Source of the DNA: Streptomyces indicus
GTDB taxonomy: Bacteria; Actinomycetota; Actinomycetes; Streptomycetales; Streptomycetaceae
Direction: 5' to 3'
Assembly: GCF_900100315.1 (NCBI RefSeq)
Contig: NZ_FNFF01000002.1
Location: 558,001 to 622,000 of the forward strand
DNA: 64,000 nt
This document shows, piece after piece, positions 7,576 to 15,345 of this stretch. The notes below the pieces were generated by a model that was not told where the DNA came from, searched no databases, and saw nothing but the letters and a program-made list of their open reading frames with translations. The translations under genes and the position numbers were made by a program. Numbering within the stretch: position 1 is the first letter of the stretch; every line of letters begins with the position of its first letter.

Positions 7576-9012
7576 ATGACCGGATCGACGGCGGACACCC
7601 AGGGCCAGCGCGGCTTTCAGGGCTATCAGGACCTTCCTGACCTGGCGGAGCTGACCGGGTCGCAGGACGCCGCGGTCGCCGGGGCCGGGCCGGCGCGGCG
7701 GCGCGGGGTCGAACTGGCGCTGCTCGTGCTGGCCGTGGGCCTGAGCGTGTGCGGCTATCTGTCCGTCGGCCTCGCGCGGCACGGCACCGTCCCGCCGGGC
7801 GCGGCGGGTTACGGGGCCGGGCTCGGGGTGCTCGCGCTGCTCGCGCATCTCGCGGTGCGGCTGCGCGCGCCGTACGCCGACCCCCTGGTGCTGCCGATCG
7901 CGGTGCTCCTGAACGGGCTCGGGCTCGTGCTCATCTACCGGCTCGACCAGGAGACCCCGCACGACCAGGCCGCACTGGCCCAACTGGTGTGGTCCACCGT
8001 GGGTGTCGGGCTGTTCATCGTGGTGGTGCTCGCGCTCAGGGACCACCGGACGCTCCAGCGGTACGCGTATCTGTCGGGGCTCGCCGCCCTCGCGCTGCTC
8101 GCCGTGCCGATCTTCTTCCCGCCCGTGAACGGGGCGCGCCTGTGGGTGCAGATCGGCGGACTGTCACTCCAGCCGGGCGAGTTCGCGAAGATTCTGCTCG
8201 CCGTGTTCTTCGCGGCCTATCTCGCGGCGAACCGCAGCGCGCTCGCGTACGCGGGCCGGCGGGTCCTGTGGATGCGGCTGCCGACCGGGCGGGTGCTCGG
8301 GCCGGTCGTCGTGATCTGGCTGGTGAGCGTGGGGGTGCTCGTCCTGGAGCGGGACCTGGGGACCTCGCTGCTGTTCTTCGGGCTGTTCGTGATCCTGCTG
8401 TTCGTGGCGACCGGCCGCAAAGGGTGGCTCGCGGTCGGGCTGCTGCTCGGCGGCGCCGGGGCGTACGCGGCCGCGCGCTTCGAACCGCATGTGCACACCC
8501 GCGTCGCGGACTGGCTGCACCCGCTGGCCTCGATCGAGGCGGGCGAGGGTCCCAATCAACTCGCCCAGTCCCTCTTCGCGTTCGCGGCCGGCGGGATGCT
8601 CGGCACCGGGCTCGGCAAGGGCGAGTCGATCCTGATCGGGTTCGCCGCGAAGTCCGACTTCATCCTCGCCACGGCCGGCGAGGAGCTGGGCCTCGTGGGC
8701 CTGTCGGCCATCTTCGTCCTGTACGCGGCCCTGGTGGCGCGCGGCTACCGGGCGGGGCTCGCGCTGCGGGACGCGTTCGGGCGGCTGCTCGCGGTCGGGC
8801 TCGCCTCGATCCTCGCGCTCCAGGTGTTCGTGATCGCGGGCGGCGTCACGGGGCTGATCCCGCTGACCGGTATGGCGATGCCCTTCCTCGCGCAGGGCGG
8901 CTCGTCCGTGGTGACCAACTGGATCATGGTGGCGCTGCTGATCCGGCTGAGCGACTCGGCCCGTTCGCTCCAGGAGTCGGACCGTTCGCAACAGGAAGAC
9001 ATGGTGCCGTAG
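7576..9012 (+). CDS. FtsW/RodA/SpoVE family glycosyltransferase
   Basis: A 478-aa SEDS-family polytopic membrane protein that polymerises lipid II into glycan strands, in partnership with a class B PBP. About ten membrane segments are visible. Family motifs include the NGARLWVQIGGLSLQPGEFAKI loop, the GLGKGESILIGFAAKSDFILATAGEELGLVG segment with its conserved acidic residues, and the C-terminal GMAMPFLAQGGSSVVTNWIMVALL. The N-terminal 35 residues are cytoplasmic. The PBP gene starts directly after the stop with no gap, so they are a matched pair. Because the cognate division and elongation FtsW/RodA genes normally sit in other clusters, this is likely an accessory pair, perhaps for sporulation or hyphal growth. 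Confidence 0.92.
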   Translation: MTGSTADTQGQRGFQGYQDLPDLAELTGSQDAAVAGAGPARRRGVELALLVLAVGLSVCGYLSVGLARHGTVPPGAAGYGAGLGVLALLAHLAVRLRAPYADPLVLPIAVLLNGLGLVLIYRLDQETPHDQAALAQLVWSTVGVGLFIVVVLALRDHRTLQRYAYLSGLAALALLAVPIFFPPVNGARLWVQIGGLSLQPGEFAKILLAVFFAAYLAANRSALAYAGRRVLWMRLPTGRVLGPVVVIWLVSVGVLVLERDLGTSLLFFGLFVILLFVATGRKGWLAVGLLLGGAGAYAAARFEPHVHTRVADWLHPLASIEAGEGPNQLAQSLFAFAAGGMLGTGLGKGESILIGFAAKSDFILATAGEELGLVGLSAIFVLYAALVARGYRAGLALRDAFGRLLAVGLASILALQVFVIAGGVTGLIPLTGMAMPFLAQGGSSVVTNWIMVALLIRLSDSARSLQESDRSQQEDMVP

Positions 9013-10584
9013 ATGACCCGACAGATCCGCTGGGCCGCGGCCTTCTGCCTGCTCCTGACCGTGCTGCTGCTGCTCAACGCGGCACGCATCCAGCTCGTCC
9101 AGTCGGCGACGTACGACGACAACCCGGCCAACCGCCGCAAGGACATCGCCCGTTACGCACAGCCGCGCGGCGACATCTTCGTGGACGGGCGGCCGGTGAC
9201 CGGGTCGAAGGACACCGGCGAGCAGCTGCGGTACGAACGCACGTACAAGAACGGCCCGTTGTACGCGCCCGTCACCGGCTACGCCTCGCAGGTGTACGGC
9301 TCCACCTTCCTGGAGAACACCGAGGACCGGATCCTCTCCGGCACCTCGCCGCTCCTGTCGCCGCTGCCGCTGATCGGGGATCTGACGCGCGAGCTGGAGC
9401 CGGGCGGGCAGGTGCACACGACGATCGTGCCGCAGATGCAGCGGGCGGCCTACGAGGGGCTCGGCGGCAAGCAGGGCGCGGTGGCCGCGATCGAGCCGGC
9501 CACCGGCCGGATCCTCGCGCTGGTCTCGACCCCTTCGTACGATCCCGAACTGCTCTCCGGGAACGGCATCCGGGCCGCCCGCGACTGGTCGCGCCTCAAC
9601 TCCGCGGCGAGCAAGCCGATGCTGAACCGGGCGATCCGGCAGACCTATCCGCCGGGTTCGGCGTTCAAGGTGGTCACGGCGGCCGCGGCGCTCGACGCGG
9701 GGGTGATCGGCGATGTGGACGCGCCGACCAAGTCCCCCGATCCGTACCGCCTGCCCGGCACCTCGACCTCGCTCGGCAACGAGGTCGAGGGCTGCGAGAA
9801 CGCCTCCCTGCGCTACGCGTTCACCTGGTCGTGCAACACGGTCTTCGCGCGGCTCGGCGTCGAGGTCGGGCTCGGGTCGATGGCCGGCACGGCGCAGCGG
9901 TTCGGCTTCAACACCCGCGGTCTGCGCATCCCTTCGCCCGTCGCCACCAGCACCTTCGACACCTCGATGGACCAGCCGCAGCTCGCCCTGTCCTCCATCG
10001 GGCAGTACGACACCAGGGCCACCCCGCTCCAGATGGCGATGGTGGCCTCGGCGGTGGCGTCCGGCGGCGACATCAAGGCCCCCTATCTGGTGGACCGTAC
10101 GGCGGACTCCTCGGGGGACACGGTGGGCCTGACCCAGCCGCGGTCGCTGCGGCAGGCGTTCAACCCGCGGACGGCCGCGCTGCTGCGGGAGATGATGGTC
10201 GAGGTGGTCGAGAAGGGCACGGGGCGCAACGCGGCGATCCCCGGTGCCGTGGTCGGCGGCAAGACGGGCACGGCGCAGCACGGCTTCGGCAACACCGGTC
10301 TCCCGTACGCCTGGTTCATCTCCTGGGCCCAGGCGCAGGATTCCGCGACACCGGCGGTGGCGGTGGCCGTGGTGGTCGAGGATGCCTCGGCGGTACGGGA
10401 CGACATCAGCGGCGGCGGCAGCGCGGCGCCGATCGCACGGGCCGTGATGGAGGCGGGGCTGGTGCGGGCCGCGGAGCGGGAGCCGCAGGGGTGGCAGCAG
10501 CAGCAACCGGAAGGCTGGCAGCAGCAGCCGCAGGGCTGGCAGCGGGAGCAGAACGGGTGGCCGGGGGCGCGGGGCCGCCGCTGA
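9013..10584 (+). CDS. Class B penicillin-binding protein (transpeptidase)
   Basis: A 523-aa D,D-transpeptidase that cross-links peptidoglycan. A membrane anchor lies at about 8-28, the PBP dimerisation region at 40-135, and the transpeptidase domain at 155-470. Active-site motifs are complete: SAFK (S216, K219), SCN (S273-N275) and KTG (K417-G419). ATG 9013 immediately follows the SEDS gene stop, so they are translationally coupled. The C-terminus is odd: after the catalytic domain there are four imperfect copies of a QGWQQQ-type motif (about 490-517) and a basic end. I see no PASTA domains. Confidence 0.93.
   Translation: MTRQIRWAAAFCLLLTVLLLLNAARIQLVQSATYDDNPANRRKDIARYAQPRGDIFVDGRPVTGSKDTGEQLRYERTYKNGPLYAPVTGYASQVYGSTFLENTEDRILSGTSPLLSPLPLIGDLTRELEPGGQVHTTIVPQMQRAAYEGLGGKQGAVAAIEPATGRILALVSTPSYDPELLSGNGIRAARDWSRLNSAASKPMLNRAIRQTYPPGSAFKVVTAAAALDAGVIGDVDAPTKSPDPYRLPGTSTSLGNEVEGCENASLRYAFTWSCNTVFARLGVEVGLGSMAGTAQRFGFNTRGLRIPSPVATSTFDTSMDQPQLALSSIGQYDTRATPLQMAMVASAVASGGDIKAPYLVDRTADSSGDTVGLTQPRSLRQAFNPRTAALLREMMVEVVEKGTGRNAAIPGAVVGGKTGTAQHGFGNTGLPYAWFISWAQAQDSATPAVAVAVVVEDASAVRDDISGGGSAAPIARAVMEAGLVRAAEREPQGWQQQQPEGWQQQPQGWQREQNGWPGARGRR
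10482..10563 (+). repeat. QGW-rich C-terminal repeat of PBP gene
   Basis: Four imperfect 18-24 bp units encode PQGWQQQQ, PEGWQQQ, PQGWQREQ and NGWP at the extracellular C-terminus of the PBP. The aromatic and Gln-rich composition is unlike the rest of the protein. Confidence 0.7.
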
Positions 10585-10645
10585 GGACGGCACGCCCCGG
10601 CTTCCAGATCACGACTCCCGGCTCCGAGCTCCCGGCACTCAGTTC

Positions 10646-11752
10646 TCAGCTCTCGGCCCCCTGGGCGATCGCCTCGCCCACCTCCTCCACCCGCGCGGCC
10701 TCCTCGGCCGCGAACCGCTCCGCGTCCAGCTTCTCGGCGATCTCCTCGTCCTGGGCCATGAGCTGGTCGAGGTTCTGATTGCCCATCTCGAAGACGCCCA
10801 TGTCCACGTACGCCTCCTGGAGGCGCTTGCCCCACAGGCCGATGTCGCGGACGCACGGAACGATGCGCGAGAAGAGCAACTGGCGGAACAGGGCGAGGAA
10901 TTCGGACTGCTCGCTGTACTCCTCGGCCTCCGCCTTCGGGATGCCGAAGTTCTCCAGGACCTCCACCCCGCGCAGCCGGTCGCGCATCAGGTAGCAGCCC
11001 TCGATGACGAACTCCTCGCGCTCGCGCAGCTCCGCGTCCGTGAGCTGCTTGTAGTAGTCGCGCAGCGCCATCCGCCCGAAGGCCACGTGCCGGGCCTCGT
11101 CCTGCATCACGTACGCGAGGATCTGCTGCGGCAGCGGCTTGTCCGTGGTGTCGCGGATCATGCCGAACGCGGCCAGCGCGAGGCCCTCGATGAGCACCTG
11201 CATGCCCAGGTACGGCATGTCCCAGCGCGAGTCGCGCAGGGTGTCGCCGAGCAGGGACTGGAGGTTGTCGTTGATGGGGTAGGCCATGCCCACCTTGTCG
11301 TGCAGGAAGCGGCCGAAGATCTCCGCGTGCCGGGCCTCGTCCATGGTCTGCGTGGCGGAGTAGAACTTCGCGTCCAGGTCGGGGACGGACTCCACGATGC
11401 GGGCCGCGCAGATCATCGCCCCCTGCTCGCCGTGCAGGAACTGGCTGAACTGCCAGGAGGCGAAGTGCTGCCGGAGCTCACCCTTGTCCCGTTCGGTGAG
11501 CTTGGCCCAGTGCCGGGTGCCGTACAGCGACAGGGACTCGTCCGGGGTGCCGAGCGGGTCGTACGGGTCCACCTCGATGTCCCAGTCGATGCGCTTGGCA
11601 CCGTCCCACTGCTTGTCCTTGCCCTTCTGGTAGAGCGCGAGCAGCCGGTCACGGCCGTCGTCGTACTCCCAGCTGAAGCGGGCGGCACCGGTGGCGGGCA
11701 CCTGCCACTGCGGCTCGGCGGGCGCCTGGATGTAGCGGTCGTACGTGGACAC
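10646..11752 (-). CDS. Ferritin-like di-iron protein
   Basis: A 368-aa soluble protein with a complete four-helix di-iron ligand set: E109 (HGEQGA), E139 and H142 (DEARHAEIF), E189 (VLIEGLALAAF), and E219 and H222 (DEARHVAFG). This E/ExxH/E/ExxH pattern is shared by ribonucleotide reductase R2-like oxidases, acyl-ACP desaturases and related oxygenases. The substrate is unknown. GTG 11752 is chosen because AAGGAG lies six bases upstream; the frame extends further upstream without an SD. It is transcribed away from an AurF-like di-iron oxygenase across a 213-bp shared region, so the two may be co-regulated. Confidence 0.82.
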   Translation of the reverse strand: MSTYDRYIQAPAEPQWQVPATGAARFSWEYDDGRDRLLALYQKGKDKQWDGAKRIDWDIEVDPYDPLGTPDESLSLYGTRHWAKLTERDKGELRQHFASWQFSQFLHGEQGAMICAARIVESVPDLDAKFYSATQTMDEARHAEIFGRFLHDKVGMAYPINDNLQSLLGDTLRDSRWDMPYLGMQVLIEGLALAAFGMIRDTTDKPLPQQILAYVMQDEARHVAFGRMALRDYYKQLTDAELREREEFVIEGCYLMRDRLRGVEVLENFGIPKAEAEEYSEQSEFLALFRQLLFSRIVPCVRDIGLWGKRLQEAYVDMGVFEMGNQNLDQLMAQDEEIAEKLDAERFAAEEAARVEEVGEAIAQGAES

Positions 11753-11965
11753 GGGCGGCTCCTTCGCCTCGTACACAGGGTCGCGGCCGACCCCGACTCG
11801 CCTTGCAGACCGGATGGTTGGCAGATTCACACGGTGGTAGACGCACGGTCAACAACGCGGCCCGACAAGTCGCGCCAAGTCCTGCGCAGAGGATTGACGG
11901 GCTTGCTGACGCGCAGTCTCATAAGAGGTGACCCCCGGTAACCGAGTCACGAGGTGACAGCCGCC

Positions 11966-12901
11966 ATGACGATGACGGAAGCGGGCACGCACGCCGTCCT
12001 GCGGGACGCGCTCGGCCTGCTCAAGGACCGCGAGCAAGTGGCCGAGCGGCTCCTCGAGTCTTCCGCCAAGCACTCGTTCGACCCCGACAAGGAGCTGGAC
12101 TGGGACGCTCCGGTCGAGGAGGGCAAGTGGTTCTGGCCGCCGGAGCTCGTCTCGCTCTACGACACCCCGCTGTGGAAGCGGATGTCCGAGGAGCAGCGGA
12201 TGGAACTGGCCCGGTACGAGGCGGCCTCGCTCGCCTCGCTGGGCATCTGGTTCGAGATCATCCTGATGCAGCTCCTCGTGCGGCACATCTACGACAAGCC
12301 GATGGACAGCGCCCATGTGCGCTACGCCCTCACCGAGATCGCGGACGAGTGCCGGCACTCGATGATGTTCGCCCGCATGATCAAGAAGGGCGGGGCGAAG
12401 GTGTACCCCGTCAGCAAGCTCAACCACAACCTGGCGCGGATCCTGAAGACCGTGTCCACGACGCCCGGTTCGTTCGCCTGCACGCTGCTCGGCGAGGAGA
12501 TCCTCGACTGGATGCAGCGGCTCACCTTCCCGGACGAGCGCGTCCAGACCCTCGTCCGCGGCGTGACGCGGATCCACGTGGTCGAGGAGGCCCGCCATGT
12601 GCGCTACGCACGCGAGGAGTTGCGGCGCCAGATGGTCACGGCGCCGCGCTGGGAGCGGGAGTTGACGCGGATCAGCTCCGGGCAGGCCGCGAAGGTGTTC
12701 TCCGTGGCGTTCGTGAACCCGCAGGTCTACACGGACGTCGGCCTCGACCGGCGGGAGGCGCTCGCGCAGGTCAAGGCGAGCGGCCACCGCCGCGAGGTGA
12801 TGCAGACCGGCGCCAAGCGCCTGACCGACTTCCTCGACGACATCGGGGTGTTGCGGGGGCCGGGGCGCCGGCTGTGGCAGAGCTCGGGGCTGCTTGCGTA
12901 G
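11966..12901 (+). CDS. AurF-family di-iron oxygenase
   Basis: A 311-aa protein related to AurF, the di-iron enzyme that oxidises aryl amines to nitro compounds. Ligand residues are spaced as in AurF: E128 and H131 (EIADECRHSMMF), E177 (LLGEEILDW), H204, E208 and H211 (RIHVVEEARHVRYA). The first-helix glutamate is E85 or E97. The start could be GTG 11954, ATG 11966 or ATG 11972; GAGG at 11951 supports 11966. It diverges from another di-iron gene and is followed at 103 bp by a TetR regulator on the same strand. There is no biosynthetic cluster around it, so the natural substrate cannot be inferred. Confidence 0.82.
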   Translation: MTMTEAGTHAVLRDALGLLKDREQVAERLLESSAKHSFDPDKELDWDAPVEEGKWFWPPELVSLYDTPLWKRMSEEQRMELARYEAASLASLGIWFEIILMQLLVRHIYDKPMDSAHVRYALTEIADECRHSMMFARMIKKGGAKVYPVSKLNHNLARILKTVSTTPGSFACTLLGEEILDWMQRLTFPDERVQTLVRGVTRIHVVEEARHVRYAREELRRQMVTAPRWERELTRISSGQAAKVFSVAFVNPQVYTDVGLDRREALAQVKASGHRREVMQTGAKRLTDFLDDIGVLRGPGRRLWQSSGLLA

Positions 12902-12992
12902 GCGCCGGCGGTTGCAGACGGACCTGGCCGACGAGCGTCGCGGCGGATGACGAGCGGTGATGACGGCCTACGTGCGGCGGGCGCCGGCGGAC

Positions 12993-13004
12993 TACCCTTC
13001 GGGC
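12993..13004 (+). promoter_or_regulatory. Leaderless -10 (TACCCT-N6-ATG) for TetR gene
   Basis: TACCCT at 12993-12998 is followed by six bases and ATG 13005; no SD is present. Confidence 0.5.
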
Positions 13005-13751
13005 ATGTCCTCGGCGCCCGTTCCCACCACCGCCTCCGCCCGGACCCCCGCGTACCGGCGGCTGAGCGTCGCGGAGCGGCGCAGCCAGCTGCTCGCGTCG
13101 GCGCTCACTCTGTTCGCGCACCGGGCCCCCGAGGACGTCTCGCTCGACGACGTCGCCGAGGCCGCCGGTGTCTCGCGGCCGCTCGTGTACCGCTACTTCC
13201 CGGGCGGCAAGCAGCAGTTGTACGAGGCGGCGCTGCGCTCCGCGGCCGACGAGCTGGAGCGGTGCTTCGACGAGCCGCCCACCGGTCCGCTCACCGAACG
13301 GCTCGGCCGCGCGCTCGACCGCTATCTCGCGTTCGTGGACTCCCACGACACGGGGTTCGCCGCGCTCCTCCAGGGCGGCAGTGTCGTCTCCACCTCTCGT
13401 ACCACCGCGATCGTGGACGAGGTCCGCAGGAGCGCGGCGGCCAGCATCCTCGGGCACATGCCCGTGAGCGCTCCGGGCCCGCGGCTGCATCTGCTGGTGC
13501 GGATGTGGATCGCGGCCGTCGAGGCGGCCTCGCTCATCTGGCTGGACGAGGGCAAGCAGCCGCCGGCCGCCGAGCTGCGGGACTGGCTCCTTGACCAGTT
13601 CGTCGCCCAGCTCACGGCTTCGGCTGCCTCCGACGCGCAGACGGCCGAGGTGCTGCGGTCGGCGCTCGCGCTGGAGCGGGCGGACGGGCCCGCGGGATCG
13701 CTCGCGCGCCGAGTGCTGCCTGTGCTGGGCGAGGCGGGGCGTCTGCGCTGA
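13005..13751 (+). CDS. TetR-family transcriptional regulator
   Basis: A 248-aa repressor-type protein. The HTH is at about residues 38-65: ALTLFAHRAPEDVSLDDVAE, then AGVSRPLVYRYFPGGKQQLY, the canonical TetR recognition helix. The C-terminal two thirds is a ligand and dimer domain of no recognised subfamily. ATG 13005 fits a leaderless transcript; an upstream in-frame ATG at 12957 would add 16 residues. It lies downstream of the AurF-like gene and probably regulates the divergent di-iron genes, itself, or both; no clear shared inverted repeat was found. Stop-spanning 29-bp duplications mark its 3' end. Confidence 0.88.
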   Translation: MSSAPVPTTASARTPAYRRLSVAERRSQLLASALTLFAHRAPEDVSLDDVAEAAGVSRPLVYRYFPGGKQQLYEAALRSAADELERCFDEPPTGPLTERLGRALDRYLAFVDSHDTGFAALLQGGSVVSTSRTTAIVDEVRRSAAASILGHMPVSAPGPRLHLLVRMWIAAVEAASLIWLDEGKQPPAAELRDWLLDQFVAQLTASAASDAQTAEVLRSALALERADGPAGSLARRVLPVLGEAGRLR

Positions 13752-13816
13752 GGCGCGGTCCGGTGGGGCATCTGCGGTGAGGCGGAGTGCGGTGGAGCAC
13801 CTGCGCCGAGGCGCCG
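13742..13816. repeat. 29-bp tandem repeat across TetR stop codon
   Basis: Copies at 13742-13770 and 13771-13799 plus a partial one at 13800-13816. Copy 1 starts in the last codons (TCTGCGCTGAGGCG) and includes TGA at 13749-13751. The copies differ by a few substitutions, so the duplication is not fresh. Confidence 0.85.
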
Positions 13817-13851
13817 CCCGCCGTGCGGCGGCGTCCGCTCCCGCCACCTGT

Positions 13852-13863
13852 GACACTGGCCTG
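13852..13863 (+). promoter_or_regulatory. Possible leaderless -10 (GACACT-N6-GTG)
   Basis: GACACT at 13852-13857, six bases before GTG 13864, with no SD. The first base departs from TANNNT, so support is weak. Confidence 0.3.
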
Positions 13864-14136
13864 GTGAACCGCGACCCGATCCCCTTCGTCGGCGGCCCGC
13901 TGGACGGCCGCACCCTCGACGTCCTCACCGGCCCCACCGGCCACCCGCCCAAGCTGTACAAGATCCCGGTGCCGGCCACCGAGGACTCCCCCGCCACGAC
14001 CGTCGTCTACCGGCGCATGGAGGCGGGGCGGCGCGGGGTGCGGCAGTTGTGGCGGTACGAGTACGACGCCGACGGGAACGCGGAGACCGGGCGCCTGAAG
14101 TGGCCGTGGTCCAAGCCGGGTCCGCTGAAGGGGTGA
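13864..14136 (+). CDS. Small hypothetical protein (FVGGPLDGR family)
   Basis: A 90-aa protein of unknown function beginning NRDPIPFVGGPLDGRTLDV. It has a Tyr/Trp-rich C-terminal half with VVYRRME, LWRYEYDADG and KWPWSKPG, and no signal peptide or membrane segment. The pattern resembles small actinobacterial hypothetical proteins and phage-like small proteins with a GGPLDG start, but I cannot name a family. The coding bias (GC at third positions) supports a real gene. GTG 13864 is the most upstream sensible start: there is no SD, and the region before it is the TetR stop-spanning repeat. Confidence 0.65.
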   Translation: MNRDPIPFVGGPLDGRTLDVLTGPTGHPPKLYKIPVPATEDSPATTVVYRRMEAGRRGVRQLWRYEYDADGNAETGRLKWPWSKPGPLKG

Positions 14137-14236
14137 GCACCATGCCCCGTACCGCCCAGTTATAGGCTTTTCATCCCATTCCCGTCGCATGCTCCTCCTG
14201 GGGCGGGCCGGCCGCCCCGCGACCGGAGGTGATGAC

Positions 14237-15322
14237 ATGTCGGGCAGAGTGCTGCGCCTTGTGTGTGCCGCCGCGGTGGTGGCGGCCGGGATCGTCGGAC
14301 CGGCGGGCGGTGCGCGCTCGGCTCCGGAGCCGGAGGCTACGGAGCTTGCCGCTCCAGGCGCGAAGTCGGTCGGGGATCTGCTGGCCGAGCTCCAGAAGCT
14401 GTACCGGGCCGCCGAGCGGGCCACCGAGACGTACAACACGACGGCCGAGCAGCTGAAGGAGCAGACGGCCGAGACGCGCCGGAAGAACGGTGAACTCGCG
14501 CGCACACGGCTGCTGTTGACCGACAGCCGGCTCGCGGCGGGGCGGCTCGCCCGGCAGCAGTATCAGAGCGCGAGCGGCTTCGACGGCTACGTACGGCTGC
14601 TCCTCGCGGCCGATCCGCAGACGGCGCTCGACCAGAAGCATGTGGTCGGACGGCTCGCGCGGGAGCGCGTGGAGACGGTGGGCCGGCTGGCCGCGGACGA
14701 GCGGAAGGCCGATCAGCTGGCCACGGCCGCCCGCAAGGCCCTGGACAAGCAGCAGGTCCTCGCGGGGAAGCGGAAGAAGCAGCGGGACGCGGCGGTGACG
14801 AAGCTCAAGGCCGTGGAGAAGCTGCTCGCGTCGGTGAGCGCGGACGAACTCGCCGAGCTGCGCAAGCTGGAGGCCTCGGGCGCGGACGCGGCTCAGGAGG
14901 AACTGCTCGCCTCGGGCGCGCTGCCGGGCCCGGGCGGTACGGCCGCCGCGTCGCGCGGGGGCGCGGCGGCGGTGCGCTGGGCCCGCACCCAGCTCGGCAG
15001 GCCCTACGCCTCCGGGGCGAGCGGGCCGGAGGCGTACGACGCGCCCGGGTTCGTCGCGGCCGCGTGGCAGCGGGCGGGGGTGCCGGTGGCGCGGACCGGG
15101 CGCGGGCAGTGGGAGTCACTGCCGAAGGTGCCGCTGCGGCAGGCGCGGCCCGGTGACGTGGTGGTGTACGGGCCGGACGCGGCCCATGTGGCGCTGTACG
15201 CGGGCGAGGGCAAGGTGCTGGCGCCCCGCCCCGGAGGGCGCGTGGAGCTCGCTCCGGTGGCGGGGCGGGGTGCGGTGCTCGGGTTGGTGCGGCCGGACGC
15301 GGTGAGCCCGGACGCGGACTGA
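14237..15322 (+). CDS. NlpC/P60-fold secreted protein lacking the catalytic cysteine
   Basis: A 361-aa exported protein: signal peptide (1-29), long charged coiled-coil (about 45-215), linker, then an NlpC/P60-like domain (about 243-355). Normal members are cell-wall endopeptidases with a Cys in YDCSGL. Here the same place reads YDAPGFV: A269 (codon GCG at 15041-15043) replaces Cys and Pro replaces Ser. The downstream His is present (H317 in AAHVALYAG), as is the RPGDVVVYG motif. More than one base differs from a Cys codon, so a read error is unlikely. GGAGGT at 14225-14230 supports ATG 14237. It is probably a non-catalytic wall-binding or regulatory protein. Confidence 0.85.
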   Translation: MSGRVLRLVCAAAVVAAGIVGPAGGARSAPEPEATELAAPGAKSVGDLLAELQKLYRAAERATETYNTTAEQLKEQTAETRRKNGELARTRLLLTDSRLAAGRLARQQYQSASGFDGYVRLLLAADPQTALDQKHVVGRLARERVETVGRLAADERKADQLATAARKALDKQQVLAGKRKKQRDAAVTKLKAVEKLLASVSADELAELRKLEASGADAAQEELLASGALPGPGGTAAASRGGAAAVRWARTQLGRPYASGASGPEAYDAPGFVAAAWQRAGVPVARTGRGQWESLPKVPLRQARPGDVVVYGPDAAHVALYAGEGKVLAPRPGGRVELAPVAGRGAVLGLVRPDAVSPDAD

Positions 15323-15324
15323 GC

Positions 15325-15345
15325 CCGGCCGCACCCCTCGGCCGG
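15325..15345. terminator. Short bidirectional hairpin between convergent genes
   Basis: CCGGCCG (15325-15331), a seven-base loop, then CGGCCGG (15339-15345) fill the gap between the NlpC/P60-like gene and the convergent flavoenzyme gene. Confidence 0.5.

Noticed and set aside
8164..10593. An 800-codon minus-strand frame opposite the ftsW-like and PBP genes.
   Set aside because: Antisense shadow. The plus-strand proteins have all family motifs.
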